Shown: positions 20,661-31,537, numbered from the stretch's first letter. The stretch is 64,000 nucleotides of DNA from Pseudomonas shahriarae (GCF_014268455.2 NZ_CP077085.1:5373001-5437000); one strand, 5' to 3'. Numbers and translations are program-made. The notes: generated by a model from the sequence alone, not told the origin.

Positions 20661-23600
20661 TTGACCAACGTAACAAAGCCGAGCCCGTTGCGCGCAGCCC
20701 ATATTGCGCCGGGCGCCCCCCTGCACGGCCCCCTCAAGGGCGCATTGGCGACGCTGGTCCTGTTGCTGCTCGCACTATTGTTCTGGCAACTGCTGGATCA
20801 ATTGCAGCAGAACCAGAAAGACCAACAGCAATACACCATCAACTACAGCGCCGACCTGGCCGAACAGATCAGCCTGAACATGGCCCTGAGCGCGCAAATC
20901 GCCCTCAACCTGCTGCCGATCGTCGAACCGCCACGCAATGAAGAACAACACCAGGCCCTGATGCGCAGCTTGCAACGCTCGTTGCCGGAACTGCGCAGCG
21001 TTGCCCTGCTCGCCCCCAGCGGCGCGATCCTCAGTGACTCCGCCGATAACAGCCAGGACAGTGCCTGGCTCGAAGAACTGGTCAAGCGCAGCCATGCGCA
21101 GTCCTATTATTTGAGCAATAACGGCGACGGCTCCATCATCTACCTGCTGCTGCACCAGCCCAGCGGCGGCGCCAAGATGTACTGGGTGCTGCGCCTGGCT
21201 CCCAATTACCTGGCCAACCTGACGCGCCAGGACGGCCAGGGCTCACGCCCGATGTGGGCAATTGAAAACCAGGTGAACCACCGGGTTGTCAGCCGTGACA
21301 GCGGCATGCCCAGCCAGTGGTCGGCCGGGCTGACCCCCGAAGAGCTGAATAAAACCGTACTGGTCACCCCTTTGAGCAAAAGCGACTGGCAACTGCGCGG
21401 GCTGTTTGATCGCGCCGCTGTGCTGGAGCAACTGCTGCCGGCGTTTATCGGCAAGTGCCTGCTGGGCCTGGCCTTTTCGCTGATCCCGGTGCTGGTGCTG
21501 CTGAACATGCGGCGGCGCCAGCGCCAGGTCAATGAAGGCCGGCGCCGCTATCAGGATATTTTCGACGGCACCGGTGTGGCCTTGTGCGTGCTCGACCTGT
21601 CGGGCCTGCGCGGTTTCTTCGACAAGGCCCAGTTGCACACCCGCGAGCAATTGCAGGAGTGGCTGCACAACAGCCCCGAGCAACGCCAGCAACTGCTCAA
21701 GGAACTGCGCATCACCGAGGTCAACCAGGTCGCCGTGCGCCTGCTGAACGTGGCGTCCTGCGAACAGGCCTGGGAACGCTTGATCGACGGTTGCCCGCTG
21801 AACACCAGCGCCATCGGCTACGCAGTGCTTGAAGCGGTGCTGACCCAGCACAAACAGCTGGAGCTGGAGATTCAACTCAGCGACATCGAGGGCAACGACC
21901 AGTACCTGTGGCTGGTCATGCGCCTGCCGGAAGAACAGCACGACTATAAGGCGGTGATCCTCAGTATCAGTGATATCACCAGCCGCAAACTGGTGGAACT
22001 GTCGCTGGTGGAGCGCGAAGCGTTCTGGTCGGACGTGGTGCGCACCGTGCCGGACCACCTGTATGTGCAGGATGTAATCAGCCAGCGCATGATTTTCAGC
22101 AACCACCACCTGGGCCACACCCTGGGCTATAACAAACACGAACTGCAGCAAATGGGCGAGTACTTCTGGGAGATCCTGCTGCACCCCGAAGACGCCGAGA
22201 GCTATCACGACCTGCGCCAGCAACAACGCGCCGCCGGGTACCTGGCGCAGTTGCAATGCCAGTTGCGCTTTCGCCACCGCAACAACCAATGGCGGCGCTT
22301 CGAGATCCGCGAACAGGCCCTGGCACGGGACAAGACCGACCAGGTCACGCGGATTATCGGGGTGGCCAAGGACATTACCGACCAGATCGAGGCCAGCGAA
22401 TCCCTGCGCGACAGCGAGCAGCGCTACCGCATGCTGGCCGAAAGCATCAGCGACGTGATTTTTTCCACCGACAGCAAGCTGGCCCTCAACTACGTCAGCC
22501 CGTCGGTAAATGCGGTGCTGGGCTATGAAGTCGACTGGATCTTCAAGAACGGCTGGCAATCGACCATCGCCAACCCGCAGCAACTGACCGGCATCTACAC
22601 CCTGGTGGAGCGGGTCAGCCGCGCCCTCGACCAGCCCGAAGCCCTGGCCCTGTTGCGCGACGATGTGCAGACCCAGCTGTTCCTGTTCGATTGCCTGCGG
22701 GCCGACGGGCGCAAGGTGCCGATCGAACTGCGCCTGGTACTGGTGTGGGACGAGCACGGTGCGTTCGAAGGCATTCTCGGCGTGGGCCGCGATATCAGCC
22801 AGCAACGCCGCGCCGAGAAAGACCTGCGCATGGCGGCCACGGTATTCGAGCACTCCACCTCGGCGATCCTGATCACCGACCCGGCCGGCTATATCGTGCA
22901 GGCCAACGAAGCCTTCAGCCGGGTCAGCGGTTATGCCGTGGCCGATGTGCTCGACCAACTGCCGAACATGCTCACCGTCGACGAACAGCAGGAAGCCCAC
23001 CTGCGCTATGTGCTCAAGCAACTGCACCAGCACAGCACCTGGGAAGGCGAAGTGTGGCTCAAGCGCCGCAGCGGCGAGCACTACCCGGCCTGGGTCGGCA
23101 TTACCGCTGTGCTCGATGACGAGGGCGACCTGGCCAGCTATGTGTGCTTCTTCAGCGACATCAGCGAGCGCAAGGCCAGCGAACAACGCATCCACCGCCT
23201 GGCCTACTACGACGCCCTGACCCACCTGCCCAACCGCACGCTGTTCCAGGACCGCCTGCACACCGCGTTGCAGTCGGCCGAACGACAAAAGTCGTGGGTG
23301 GTGCTGATGTTCCTCGACCTCGACCGCTTCAAACCGATCAACGACTCCCTGGGCCACGCCGCCGGCGATCGCATGCTCAAGGAAATGGCGACCCGCCTGC
23401 TCGGTTGTGTGGCCGAGGACGACACGGTGGCGCGCATGGGCGGTGACGAGTTCACTTTGCTCCTGCAACCCCGGGTCAGCCGCGAAATGGCACTGAACCG
23501 GGCGATTCATGTGGCCGAACAGATTCTCGCCAGCCTGGTGAAGCCGTTTGTGCTGGAAGGCCGCGAGTTTTTTGTCACCGCCAGTATCGGTATCGCCCTG

Positions 23601-24512
23601 AGCCCTCAGGACGGCAACGAACTGAGCCAGTTGATGAAAAACGCCGACACGGCGATGTACCACGCCAAGGAACGTGGCAAGAACAACTTCCAGTTCTACC
23701 AGGCCGACATGAACGCCAGCGCCCTGGAGCGCCTGGAACTGGAAAGCGACCTGCGCCATGCCTTGGACCAGAACGAATTCGTGCTCTATTACCAGCCGCA
23801 GTTCAGTGGCGATGGCAAACGTTTGACTGGCGCCGAAGCCCTGCTGCGCTGGCGTCACCCACGCCGTGGCCTGGTGCCGCCGGGGGATTTCATCCCGGTC
23901 CTGGAAGAGCTGGGCCTGGTGGTGGACGTGGGCGACTGGGTGATCGATGAGGCGTGCCGCCAACTCAAGACCTGGCACCAGAACAAGGTGCGAGTGCCCA
24001 AGGTCTCGGTGAACATTTCGGCGCGGCAGTTCTCCGACGGGCAGTTGGGCACGCGGATCGCCACCATCCTCAAGGAAACCGGCCTGCCGCCGGCGTGCCT
24101 GGAGCTGGAATTGACCGAAAGCATCCTGATGCGCGAGGTCAACGAGGCCCTGCAGATCCTTGCCAGCCTGAAAAACCTCGGCCTGAGCATCGCTGTGGAC
24201 GACTTCGGCACCGGCTACTCATCGCTCAATTACCTCAAGCAATTCCCCATCGACGTGCTGAAGATCGACCGCACCTTCGTCGACGGCCTGCCGTCCGGCG
24301 AACAGGATGCGCAGATCGCCCGGGCAATCATCGCCATGGCCCACAGCCTGAACCTGGCGGTGATCGCCGAAGGCGTGGAAACCCATGAGCAACTGGACTT
24401 CCTGCGCGAGCATGGCTGCGACGAGGTGCAGGGCTACCTGTTCGGGCGGCCGATGCCGGCCAATCGGTTTGAGGCGCAGTTCAGTAACGACGCCCTTTTC
24501 ATGTTTGACTGA
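20661..24512 (+). CDS. morA: MorA-type membrane PAS-GGDEF-EAL c-di-GMP enzyme
   Basis: A 1283-residue inner-membrane sensor. Membrane helices lie at about 25-46 and 256-280 and flank a periplasmic domain. Several PAS/PAC units follow (about 295-440, 455-575, 588-710, 720-835), then GGDEF (RMGGDEF near 927) and EAL (GAEALLRW near 1059, [15 protein letters not shown]). Both catalytic signatures are intact. The RxxD inhibitory site before GGDEF is not conserved (AEDD). Start is TTG at 20661 with AGGA upstream. It lies directly before glyA, as morA does in P. aeruginosa, where MorA controls motility and biofilm. Whether synthesis or hydrolysis dominates cannot be read. Confidence 0.93.
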   Translation: MTNVTKPSPLRAAHIAPGAPLHGPLKGALATLVLLLLALLFWQLLDQLQQNQKDQQQYTINYSADLAEQISLNMALSAQIALNLLPIVEPPRNEEQHQALMRSLQRSLPELRSVALLAPSGAILSDSADNSQDSAWLEELVKRSHAQSYYLSNNGDGSIIYLLLHQPSGGAKMYWVLRLAPNYLANLTRQDGQGSRPMWAIENQVNHRVVSRDSGMPSQWSAGLTPEELNKTVLVTPLSKSDWQLRGLFDRAAVLEQLLPAFIGKCLLGLAFSLIPVLVLLNMRRRQRQVNEGRRRYQDIFDGTGVALCVLDLSGLRGFFDKAQLHTREQLQEWLHNSPEQRQQLLKELRITEVNQVAVRLLNVASCEQAWERLIDGCPLNTSAIGYAVLEAVLTQHKQLELEIQLSDIEGNDQYLWLVMRLPEEQHDYKAVILSISDITSRKLVELSLVEREAFWSDVVRTVPDHLYVQDVISQRMIFSNHHLGHTLGYNKHELQQMGEYFWEILLHPEDAESYHDLRQQQRAAGYLAQLQCQLRFRHRNNQWRRFEIREQALARDKTDQVTRIIGVAKDITDQIEASESLRDSEQRYRMLAESISDVIFSTDSKLALNYVSPSVNAVLGYEVDWIFKNGWQSTIANPQQLTGIYTLVERVSRALDQPEALALLRDDVQTQLFLFDCLRADGRKVPIELRLVLVWDEHGAFEGILGVGRDISQQRRAEKDLRMAATVFEHSTSAILITDPAGYIVQANEAFSRVSGYAVADVLDQLPNMLTVDEQQEAHLRYVLKQLHQHSTWEGEVWLKRRSGEHYPAWVGITAVLDDEGDLASYVCFFSDISERKASEQRIHRLAYYDALTHLPNRTLFQDRLHTALQSAERQKSWVVLMFLDLDRFKPINDSLGHAAGDRMLKEMATRLLGCVAEDDTVARMGGDEFTLLLQPRVSREMALNRAIHVAEQILASLVKPFVLEGREFFVTASIGIALSPQDGNELSQLMKNADTAMYHAKERGKNNFQFYQADMNASALERLELESDLRHALDQNEFVLYYQPQFSGDGKRLTGAEALLRWRHPRRGLVPPGDFIPVLEELGLVVDVGDWVIDEACRQLKTWHQNKVRVPKVSVNISARQFSDGQLGTRIATILKETGLPPACLELELTESILMREVNEALQILASLKNLGLSIAVDDFGTGYSSLNYLKQFPIDVLKIDRTFVDGLPSGEQDAQIARAIIAMAHSLNLAVIAEGVETHEQLDFLREHGCDEVQGYLFGRPMPANRFEAQFSNDALFMFD

Positions 24513-24529
24513 GGTTTTGCGGTGGGGCT

Positions 24530-24601
24530 GATGGCCTCATCGCGGGCAAGCCCGCTCCCACAGTTGAATGTGGGAGCGGGCTTGCTCGCGAAGGGGCCAT
24601 C
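24530..24601. repeat. REPIN with very short spacer
   Basis: Inverted REPs CGCGGGCAAGCCCGCTCCCA and TGGGAGCGGGCTTGCTCGCG are separated by only CAGTTGAATG. The outer GATGGCC/GGCCATC extends the stem. It lies between morA and glyA. Confidence 0.88.
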
Positions 24602-24724
24602 AAATACGCCATCCATCTCTGGATGAACGCCACTTGTCCGCGACATGATGTCCTTTCATATGCCATCTAAAACCCATTGGGTTAGAATGCCCCTCTTTTC
24701 TGCCCCCGATCCTTGAGGACCGCC

Positions 24725-25978
24725 ATGTTCAGCCGTGATTTGACTATTGCCAAGTACGACGCCGATCTCTTTGCCGCCATGGAGCAAGAAGCTCAGCGCC
24801 AGGAAGAGCACATTGAGCTGATCGCTTCGGAAAACTACACCAGCCCTGCCGTGATGGAGGCTCAAGGTTCGGTTCTGACCAACAAGTACGCCGAAGGTTA
24901 TCCGGGCAAGCGTTACTACGGCGGTTGCGAATTCGTCGATATCGTCGAGCAACTGGCTATCGACCGCGCCAAGGAACTGTTCGGCGCCGATTACGCCAAC
25001 GTCCAGCCACACGCCGGCTCCCAAGCCAACGCGGCCGTGTACCTGGCCCTGCTGCAAGGCGGCGACACCATCCTGGGCATGAGCCTGGCCCACGGCGGTC
25101 ACCTGACCCACGGCGCCAGCGTTTCCTCCTCCGGCAAGCTGTACAACGCTGTCCAGTACGGCATCGACGGCAACGGTCTGATCGACTACGACGAAGTCGA
25201 GCGCCTGGCCGTCGAGCACAAGCCAAAAATGATCGTGGCCGGTTTCTCTGCCTACTCGCAGATCCTCGACTTCCCACGCTTCCGTGAAATCGCTGACAAA
25301 GTGGGCGCCTACCTGTTCGTCGACATGGCCCACGTGGCCGGTCTGGTCGCCGCTGGCGTCTACCCGAACCCGGTGCCTTACGCTGACGTCGTGACCACCA
25401 CGACCCACAAGACCCTGCGCGGTCCACGTGGCGGCCTGATCCTGGCGCGCGCCAACGCCGATATCGAGAAAAAGCTGAACTCCGCCGTATTCCCAGGCGC
25501 CCAAGGTGGCCCGCTGGAGCACGTGATCGCCGCTAAAGCGATCTGCTTCAAGGAAGCCTTGCAGCCTGAGTTCAAGACTTACCAGCAACAAGTGGTGAAA
25601 AACGCCCAGGCCATGGCCACTGTGTTCATCGAGCGCGGTTTTGACGTGGTGTCCGGCGGTACTGAAAACCACCTGTTCCTGCTGTCGCTGATCAAGCAGG
25701 ATATCTCCGGTAAAGATGCTGACGCTGCCCTGGGCAAAGCCTTCATCACCGTGAACAAGAACTCGGTACCGAACGACCCACGTTCGCCGTTCGTCACCTC
25801 GGGCCTGCGCTTCGGCACCCCGGCCGTGACCACTCGTGGCTTCAAGGAAGCAGAGTGCAAGGAACTGGCTGGCTGGATCTGCGACATCCTGGCTGACCTT
25901 TCCAACGAAGCCGTGATTGACGCGGTACGTGAGAAGGTCAAGGCCATCTGCAAGAAGCTGCCGGTATACGGCGCTTGA
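24725..25978 (+). CDS. glyA: serine hydroxymethyltransferase
   Basis: PLP enzyme that interconverts serine and glycine with tetrahydrofolate, the main source of one-carbon units. The 417-residue protein begins [20 protein letters not shown], and the start at 24725 follows TTGAGGACCGCC. The PLP lysine is K229 in [14 protein letters not shown]. Other family blocks are [18 protein letters not shown] and [16 protein letters not shown]. Codon use is markedly biased to C-ending codons, as expected for a highly expressed gene. Pseudomonads often have several glyA copies; the position next to morA suggests the glyA3 equivalent of P. aeruginosa. Confidence 0.98.
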   Translation: MFSRDLTIAKYDADLFAAMEQEAQRQEEHIELIASENYTSPAVMEAQGSVLTNKYAEGYPGKRYYGGCEFVDIVEQLAIDRAKELFGADYANVQPHAGSQANAAVYLALLQGGDTILGMSLAHGGHLTHGASVSSSGKLYNAVQYGIDGNGLIDYDEVERLAVEHKPKMIVAGFSAYSQILDFPRFREIADKVGAYLFVDMAHVAGLVAAGVYPNPVPYADVVTTTTHKTLRGPRGGLILARANADIEKKLNSAVFPGAQGGPLEHVIAAKAICFKEALQPEFKTYQQQVVKNAQAMATVFIERGFDVVSGGTENHLFLLSLIKQDISGKDADAALGKAFITVNKNSVPNDPRSPFVTSGLRFGTPAVTTRGFKEAECKELAGWICDILADLSNEAVIDAVREKVKAICKKLPVYGA

Positions 25979-25997
25979 TTGCAGTTGCTTGAATAAG

Positions 25998-26026
25998 AAG
26001 CCCGGCTCTTGAGCCGGGCTTTTTTA
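25998..26026 (+). terminator. terminator after glyA
   Basis: An 11-bp stem AAGCCCGGCTC/GAGCCGGGCTT with a 2-base loop is followed by TTTTT. It lies 20 bp after the glyA stop. Confidence 0.93.
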
Positions 26027-26048
26027 TGCCTGTTGACCGCGTTTCAAG

Positions 26049-27008
26049 TCAGGGTTGGTAGACCCGCTGGAAGCCTTCGCGGATCTTGTCTTCCGGCAAC
26101 TCATCGGCAATAAACACAATCACACTCTCCCGCGCCTCACCCTCGGCCCATTCGGTGTCCCAATCGAACCCGTAGAGCTTGAGCACGCCCTGGAACACCA
26201 TGCGCCGATCTTCCCCGGCGATGTTCAGCACGCCCTTGTAACGCAGCAGTTGTTTGCCGTGTTCTTCCAACAGTTCGTTCATGAACTCACTGAGCCGGTC
26301 GATATCCAGCGGCTGGTCGGTGCGCAGCACCAGGCTGGAGATACGGTCGATGGACGGCGCCTGGCTGACCGGGCGCAGGGTCATGCCGGCGTTGAGGTTA
26401 AAGCCGCGCACGTCCAGCAGCTCAGCCAGGTCGATCTTGCCATGTTCCACCACACGAATCGGCGCACGACGGTTGATGCGGGTCAGGCGTTGACTGAGCG
26501 CCTCGAAGCTGGCGTCGTCCACCAGGTCGCGCTTGCTTATCAGCAGGCGGTCGGCAAAGCCGATCTGGGCCTGGGCGATGGTCTGGGTCAGGTGGTGCTC
26601 GGCGTGGGCCGCGTCCACCAGGGTGATGATGCCGTCGAGGAGATAGCGCTCGCGCAATTCCTCGTCGATAAAAAAGGTCTGGGCCACCGGCGCCGGGTCA
26701 GCCAGACCGGTGCACTCGATCACCAGGCGGTCGAAGGCGATCTCGCCGCTGTCCAGGCGTTCGAGCAGCAGGTACAGGGCTTTGGTCAGGTCGGTGTGGA
26801 TGGTGCAGCACACGCAACCGTTGGACAGGGTCATGACCTGGACCGGCTCATCGCCCAATAGCTGGGTGTCGATGCCGGCGTCACTGAATTCGTTTTCGAT
26901 CACGGCGATTTTCAAGCCGTGCTCGGCCTTGAGCAGATGGCGCAACAAGGTGGTCTTGCCAGCGCCGAGGAAGCCGCTGAGGACGGTGACGGGGATGGGA
27001 GAGGACAA
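26049..27008 (-). CDS. COG0523 (CobW/Zur-type) GTPase metallochaperone
   Basis: A 319-residue G3E GTPase. P-loop GFLGAGKTT at 12-20, Walker-B-like ENEFSDAGID, the metal-binding CxCC motif (GCVCC, C65-C68) and SKRDLVD as the guanine-specificity element are visible, followed by the CobW C-terminal domain. Such proteins deliver or sense zinc, cobalt or other metals; which metal is not evident. TTG at 27008 is the start because CTCAAGGAG stands upstream and the earlier in-frame codons are translated REP sequence. By position it is PA4604-like, downstream of ybdD-cstA. Confidence 0.88.
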   Translation of the reverse strand: MSSPIPVTVLSGFLGAGKTTLLRHLLKAEHGLKIAVIENEFSDAGIDTQLLGDEPVQVMTLSNGCVCCTIHTDLTKALYLLLERLDSGEIAFDRLVIECTGLADPAPVAQTFFIDEELRERYLLDGIITLVDAAHAEHHLTQTIAQAQIGFADRLLISKRDLVDDASFEALSQRLTRINRRAPIRVVEHGKIDLAELLDVRGFNLNAGMTLRPVSQAPSIDRISSLVLRTDQPLDIDRLSEFMNELLEEHGKQLLRYKGVLNIAGEDRRMVFQGVLKLYGFDWDTEWAEGEARESVIVFIADELPEDKIREGFQRVYQP

Positions 27009-27038
27009 AATATTCTCCTTGAGGAAACACAAAACAAA

Positions 27039-27157
27039 TGTGGGAGCGGGCTTGTGTGGGAGCGGGCTTGCTCGCGATGCAGGCAACTCGGTCTATCTGG
27101 TATACCGAGGTGATGCTATCGCGAGCAAGCCCGCTCCCACACAAGCCCGCTCCCACA
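27039..27157. repeat. nested REPIN with doubled arms
   Basis: Each arm has two REP units: TGTGGGAGCGGGCTTG is repeated twice head to tail on the left, and its complement twice on the right, around a common 50-bp centre. Outer and inner palindromes are in register, so the whole element can fold as one stem about 35 bp long. Confidence 0.9.
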
Positions 27158-27186
27158 GGGGATCACATAGGCCCAACCCTATTGGA

Positions 27187-27384
27187 TCAACAGCACTTGG
27201 GCCCGCCCTTGCCGCCGTAACGGGCTTCCTGGCGCTCCCGGAAGAACGCCTTGTAGTCCATCAACGGCTTGTCCGGGTGCTTGGTTTGCATATGCTCGAC
27301 GTAGGTGTCGTAGTCGGGCATGCCGACCATCAGGCGTGCAGCCTGACCGAGGTATTTACCGAGGCGACCGATGTCATTGAACAT
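27187..27384 (-). CDS. YbdD/YjiX-family small protein
   Basis: A 65-residue soluble protein of the DUF466 family. It starts [20 protein letters not shown] and contains the conserved [13 protein letters not shown] and [17 protein letters not shown], ending in a Cys-Cys pair (GGPKCC). Genes of this family nearly always follow a CstA/BtsT permease, here 15 bp away on the same strand, so a role as accessory to that transporter is likely but unproven. Confidence 0.95.
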   Translation of the reverse strand: MFNDIGRLGKYLGQAARLMVGMPDYDTYVEHMQTKHPDKPLMDYKAFFRERQEARYGGKGGPKCC

Positions 27385-27399
27385 GTCTGCAACCCTCTA

Positions 27400-29466
27400 T
27401 CACGCGTCCGGCATGGCTTGGAATGGTGCTTCTTTATCCGTACGTTCCTTGGTGCCCCAGGCGGCAACGCCGACCTTGATGGCATAGAACAGGATGCTGA
27501 AGACCACGAACAGGAACAACACCGTCAACGTCGCGTTGGTGTAGGCGTTCCAGATCACGTGCTGCATCTGGTCGATACTCTTGGCCGGGGCCAGGATCTG
27601 CCCATTGGCCAGCGCATCGCTGTACTTCTTGGCCAGCGACAGGAAGCCGATCGCCGGGTTGGCGTCGAACAGCTTGATGAAGCCTGCGGTGGTGGTGCAG
27701 ATCAGCAGCCAGACAGCCGGCAGCAGGGGCACCCAGATGTAGCGCTGGCGCTTCATTTTGATCAGCACAACGGTGGCGAGCATCAGCGCGATACCGGCCA
27801 GCATCTGGTTGGAGATGCCGAACAGCGGCCACAAGGTGTTGATACCACCCAGCGGGTCGATCACGCCCTGGTACAGCAAGTAGCCCCACATCGCCACACA
27901 GCCTGCAGTGGCGATCAGGTTGGCCGTCCAGGACTCGGTACGCTTGAGCGCCGGCACGAAGGAACCGAGCAGATCCTGGAGCATGAAGCGCCCGGCACGG
28001 GTACCGGCGTCCACAGCGGTCAGGATGAACAGCGCTTCGAACAGGATTGCAAAGTGGTACCAGAACGCCATGGTGTTTTCACCCGGCAGCACACTGTGCA
28101 GGATTTGCGCGATACCGACCGCCAGGGTCGGCGCACCGCCGGCACGGGCCAGGATGGTGGTTTCACCAATGTCATTGGCCACCGCTTGCAGCGCTTCCGG
28201 GGTAATCGCAAAGCCCCAGCTGCTGACAGTTTGCGCAACTGTCACCACATCAGTGCCGACAATCGCCGCAGGGCTGTTCATGGCGAAGTACACGCCTGGC
28301 TCGATCACCGAAGCGGCAACCATGGCCATGATGGCGACGAACGACTCCATCAACATGCCGCCATAACCGATGTAGCGCGAGTGGGCTTCATTGGCCAACA
28401 GCTTGGGCGTGGTGCCCGAGGAAATCAGCGCGTGGAAACCCGATACCGCGCCACAGGCGATGGTGATGAACAGGAACGGGAACAGGCCGCCCTTCCACAC
28501 CGGGCCAGTGCCGTCGATAAACTGGGTCAGCGCCGGCATTTTCAGGTCAGGCATGGTGACCAGGATGCCAATCGCCAGGGCGATGATGGTGCCGATTTTC
28601 AGGAAGGTAGACAGGTAGTCGCGCGGGGCCAGGATCAGCCACACCGGCAGTACCGCGGCCACGAATCCGTAGCCAACCAGCATCCAGGTGATCTGGATCC
28701 CGGTGAAGGTGAAGGCCTTGGCCCATACCGGATCAGCGGCAATCTGCCCGCCGAGCCAGATCGAACCCAACAGCAACAGCACGCCAATGATCGAAATTTC
28801 GCCGATGCGGCCCGGACGGATGTAGCGCATGTACACGCCCATGAACATCGCGATCGGGATGGTCGCCATCACCGTGAAGATGCCCCACGGGCTTTCGGCC
28901 AGGGCCTTGACCACGATCAGCGACAGCACCGCGAGGATGATGATCATGATCAGGAAGCAGCCAAACAGCGCGATGGTCCCGGGAATGCGGCCCATTTCTT
29001 CGCGGACCATGTCCCCCAGGGAGCGGCCGTTGCGACGGGTGGACAGGAACAGGATCATGAAGTCCTGCACCGCACCCGCCAGCACCACGCCGGCAATCAG
29101 CCACAGGGTACCGGGCAGGTAGCCCATCTGTGCAGCCAGTACCGGGCCGACCAGAGGCCCCGCGCCGGCAATGGCGGCAAAGTGGTGACCGAAGAGAATA
29201 TGTTTGTTGGTCGGCACATAGTCCAGACCGTCGTTGTTGATCACTGCGGGGGTGGCCCGCCGTGGATCGAGTTGCATCACGTTATTTGCGATGAACAGGC
29301 TGTAGTAACGATAAGCCACCAGATAAATGGCGACTGCCGCGACTACAATCCACAAGGCGTTGATTGCCTCGCCGCGCCGCAAAGCCACTACGCCCAGGGC
29401 GCACGCTCCTACGATTGCCAGCAACAGCCAGGGTAGATGGCGGAGCAGGCTATTATTATTTTTCAT
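27400..29466 (-). CDS. cstA: CstA-type pyruvate/peptide permease
   Basis: A 688-residue inner-membrane transporter with about 16-18 hydrophobic helices. CstA-family members import pyruvate (BtsT, YjiY/CstA) and were first linked to peptide use under carbon starvation. Visible family blocks are FGHHFAAIAGAGPLVGPVLA, NGRSLGDMVREEMGR, HALISSGTTPKLLANEAHSR and DAGTRAGRFMLQDLLG. It is cotranscribed with the YbdD gene. In P. aeruginosa the same trio CstA-YbdD-GTPase is conserved. No regulatory two-component genes are adjacent. Confidence 0.96.
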   Translation of the reverse strand: MKNNNSLLRHLPWLLLAIVGACALGVVALRRGEAINALWIVVAAVAIYLVAYRYYSLFIANNVMQLDPRRATPAVINNDGLDYVPTNKHILFGHHFAAIAGAGPLVGPVLAAQMGYLPGTLWLIAGVVLAGAVQDFMILFLSTRRNGRSLGDMVREEMGRIPGTIALFGCFLIMIIILAVLSLIVVKALAESPWGIFTVMATIPIAMFMGVYMRYIRPGRIGEISIIGVLLLLGSIWLGGQIAADPVWAKAFTFTGIQITWMLVGYGFVAAVLPVWLILAPRDYLSTFLKIGTIIALAIGILVTMPDLKMPALTQFIDGTGPVWKGGLFPFLFITIACGAVSGFHALISSGTTPKLLANEAHSRYIGYGGMLMESFVAIMAMVAASVIEPGVYFAMNSPAAIVGTDVVTVAQTVSSWGFAITPEALQAVANDIGETTILARAGGAPTLAVGIAQILHSVLPGENTMAFWYHFAILFEALFILTAVDAGTRAGRFMLQDLLGSFVPALKRTESWTANLIATAGCVAMWGYLLYQGVIDPLGGINTLWPLFGISNQMLAGIALMLATVVLIKMKRQRYIWVPLLPAVWLLICTTTAGFIKLFDANPAIGFLSLAKKYSDALANGQILAPAKSIDQMQHVIWNAYTNATLTVLFLFVVFSILFYAIKVGVAAWGTKERTDKEAPFQAMPDA

Positions 29467-29639
29467 TTTTATATTCCAGCCAGGGTGGACAGAAAGACAG
29501 CCAGGCCGAGTTTAGCGCGCTGTGCCCTAAAGACCAGCCCCCTACGTTGGTCTAGAGCCTTGCCGGGGCGAAAAAAACAGAAATAAACGCCCGATAATGG
29601 CGCAAGGCTACAATCCCTGGACCAACAGAGGGTTTCACC

Positions 29640-30008
29640 ATGAGCGACCAGCCGTCAGATCGACGCCGTTTTCGGCGGATTGCCTTCAATGCCAAGACCG
29701 AGCTTAAGCAAAACGGCCAGCAATGGCCGGTGCAACTGGTGGATTTATCGCTCAAAGGGTTGCTGGTGCAAAAGCCCGCGCCATGGCTGGGCAAGGGTGA
29801 CGAGCCCTTTGATGTGGACATTCACCTGGACGCCGACACGGACGTGAGCATGCAAGTGCGGCTGAGCCATGACGACAAGGGGCAACTGGGGTTCGTCTGC
29901 GAATATATCGACCTGGACTCGATCAGCCATTTGCGCAGGCTGATCGAGCTGAACCTGGGGGATGAGGAGGAGCTGCATCGGGAGCTGGGCGAGTTACTGA
30001 ACATCTGA
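29640..30008 (+). CDS. mapZ: MapZ-type PilZ c-di-GMP adaptor
   Basis: A 122-residue single PilZ-domain protein. The c-di-GMP-binding elements are present: an arginine-rich stretch RRRFRR at 8-13 and DLSLKG at 35-40. The C-terminal helix DSISHLRRLIELNLGDEEEL is nearly identical to what I recall of P. aeruginosa PA4608 (MapZ), which binds the chemotaxis methyltransferase CheR1 in a c-di-GMP-dependent way. The same function is inferred here. Located between cstA and radA, as PA4608 is. It lies about 5 kb from morA, another c-di-GMP gene. Confidence 0.9.
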   Translation: MSDQPSDRRRFRRIAFNAKTELKQNGQQWPVQLVDLSLKGLLVQKPAPWLGKGDEPFDVDIHLDADTDVSMQVRLSHDDKGQLGFVCEYIDLDSISHLRRLIELNLGDEEELHRELGELLNI

Positions 30009-30025
30009 CGATGTGCACACATCAA

Positions 30026-30114
30026 TGTAGGAGCTGGCTTGCCTGCGATGGCGGCGTGTCAGTCAGGGACGCAGCGACTGATTCGACACCATTGCAAGCA
30101 AGCCATCTCCTACA
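30026..30114. repeat. REPIN
   Basis: TGTAGGAGCTGGCTTGCCTG opposes GCAAGCAAGCCATCTCCTACA across roughly 48 bp. It separates the convergent mapZ and radA genes. Confidence 0.85.
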
Positions 30115-30134
30115 GGGTTCTGTGGTATTTCGGG

Positions 30135-31502
30135 TTATTCGAACAAGGCATCCAGTGCCTGTTCGAGCCGCGTCACCGCAATCACCTGCAACCCAGGCGG
30201 CGCCTCCTTCGGCGCGTTGCCCTTGGGCACGATGGCACGCTTGAAACCATGCTTGGCGGCTTCCTTGAGGCGCTCCTGGCCGCTGGGCACCGGGCGTACC
30301 TCGCCCGACAGGCCCACTTCACCAAATACCAACAGGTCATGGGGCAGCGGCCGATTGCGCAGGCTCGACATGACCGCCGCCATCAAGGCCAGGTCCGACG
30401 CGGTTTCCAGCACCTTGACGCCGCCGACCACGTTGAGGAACACGTCCTGGTCATGGGTCGGAATCCCGCCATGGCGATGCAATACCGCCAGCAACATCGC
30501 CAGGCGGTTCTGATCCAGGCCCAGGGTCACGCGGCGCGGGTTGGCCAGATGGCTGTCGTCCACCAAAGCCTGGACTTCCACCAGCATTGGCCGGGTACCT
30601 TCCCACGTTGCCATCACCACGCTGCCCGGTACTTCTTCCTGGGCGCGGGTCAGAAAGATCGCCGAAGGGTTGGAGACTTCTTTCAGCCCCCGGTCCGTCA
30701 TGGCGAACACCCCCAGCTCGTTGACCGCGCCGAAACGGTTCTTCACCGCCCGCAACAGGCGCAGGCGCCCATCGGACTCGCCCTCGAAATACAGCACCGT
30801 ATCCACCATATGCTCCAGCACGCGCGGGCCGGCCAGTGCGCCTTCCTTGGTGACATGGCCCACCAGGAAAATCGCCGTGCCGCTCTGTTTCGCGTAGCGC
30901 ACCAGCAACGCCGCACTTTCCCGCACCTGGGACACCCCTCCCGGCGCCGATTGCAGTTGCTCGGTGAAGATCGTCTGGATCGAGTCGATCACCATCACCT
31001 TGGGTTTTTCCACGCGGGCGGTGGCGATAATGCTTTCGATACAGGTCTCGGTCATGACCCGCAATTGGTCCTGGGGCAAGCCCAGGCGGCGGGCGCGCAT
31101 GGCCACCTGTTGCTGGGATTCTTCGCCGGTGACGTACAGGGCTGGCATGCGGCTGGCGATGCTGCACAGGGTCTGCAAGAGGATGGTCGACTTGCCGATG
31201 CCCGGATCGCCGCCGATCAGCACCACCGAGCCGTCCACCAGGCCACCACCGAGTACCCGGTCGAGCTCGCCGGACGCCGTGGAAAAGCGCGGGATTTCCT
31301 CGACGCTGACTTCCGCCAGGGTCTTGATCTGGGCTTGTTGCCCGGTCCAGCCGGAGCGCCCGCTGGGAGCTGCGGCGCCACCGCTTTCAATCATGGTTTC
31401 CGTGAGGGTGTTCCACGCCCCACACTCGCCACACTGGCCCGCCCATTTGGGAAAGGTCGCGCCGCACTCTGTGCAGCCGTACATGCGCTTGGCCTTTGCC
31501 AT
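30135..31502 (-). CDS. radA: DNA repair protein RadA (Sms)
   Basis: A RecA-like helicase that promotes branch migration during recombinational repair. The 455 residues begin with a C4 zinc finger (C10, C13, C24, C27 in CTECG...CGECG), then a RecA core with Walker A GGDPGIGKST (about 92-101), the RadA-specific KNRFG motif near 253 and a C-terminal Lon-protease-like domain ending FGEVGLSGEVRPVP and beyond. The length and order are normal. Downstream of the ankB-katB pair on the same strand, as in P. aeruginosa. Confidence 0.97.
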   Translation of the reverse strand: MAKAKRMYGCTECGATFPKWAGQCGECGAWNTLTETMIESGGAAAPSGRSGWTGQQAQIKTLAEVSVEEIPRFSTASGELDRVLGGGLVDGSVVLIGGDPGIGKSTILLQTLCSIASRMPALYVTGEESQQQVAMRARRLGLPQDQLRVMTETCIESIIATARVEKPKVMVIDSIQTIFTEQLQSAPGGVSQVRESAALLVRYAKQSGTAIFLVGHVTKEGALAGPRVLEHMVDTVLYFEGESDGRLRLLRAVKNRFGAVNELGVFAMTDRGLKEVSNPSAIFLTRAQEEVPGSVVMATWEGTRPMLVEVQALVDDSHLANPRRVTLGLDQNRLAMLLAVLHRHGGIPTHDQDVFLNVVGGVKVLETASDLALMAAVMSSLRNRPLPHDLLVFGEVGLSGEVRPVPSGQERLKEAAKHGFKRAIVPKGNAPKEAPPGLQVIAVTRLEQALDALFE

Positions 31503-31537
31503 CTGAGAACCTCCAACCGAAAAACCGCGATGATAGC

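Noticed and set aside
21243..23978. A 911-codon open frame antisense to morA
   Set aside because: Mirror frame of a GC-rich gene; no family resemblance, low-complexity His/Gln/Val composition, and morA itself is well supported.
26710..29436. A 908-codon open frame antisense to cstA and the GTPase gene
   Set aside because: Composition (His, Arg, Gln, Asp) is typical of antisense to membrane-protein genes; crosses two supported genes and a REPIN.
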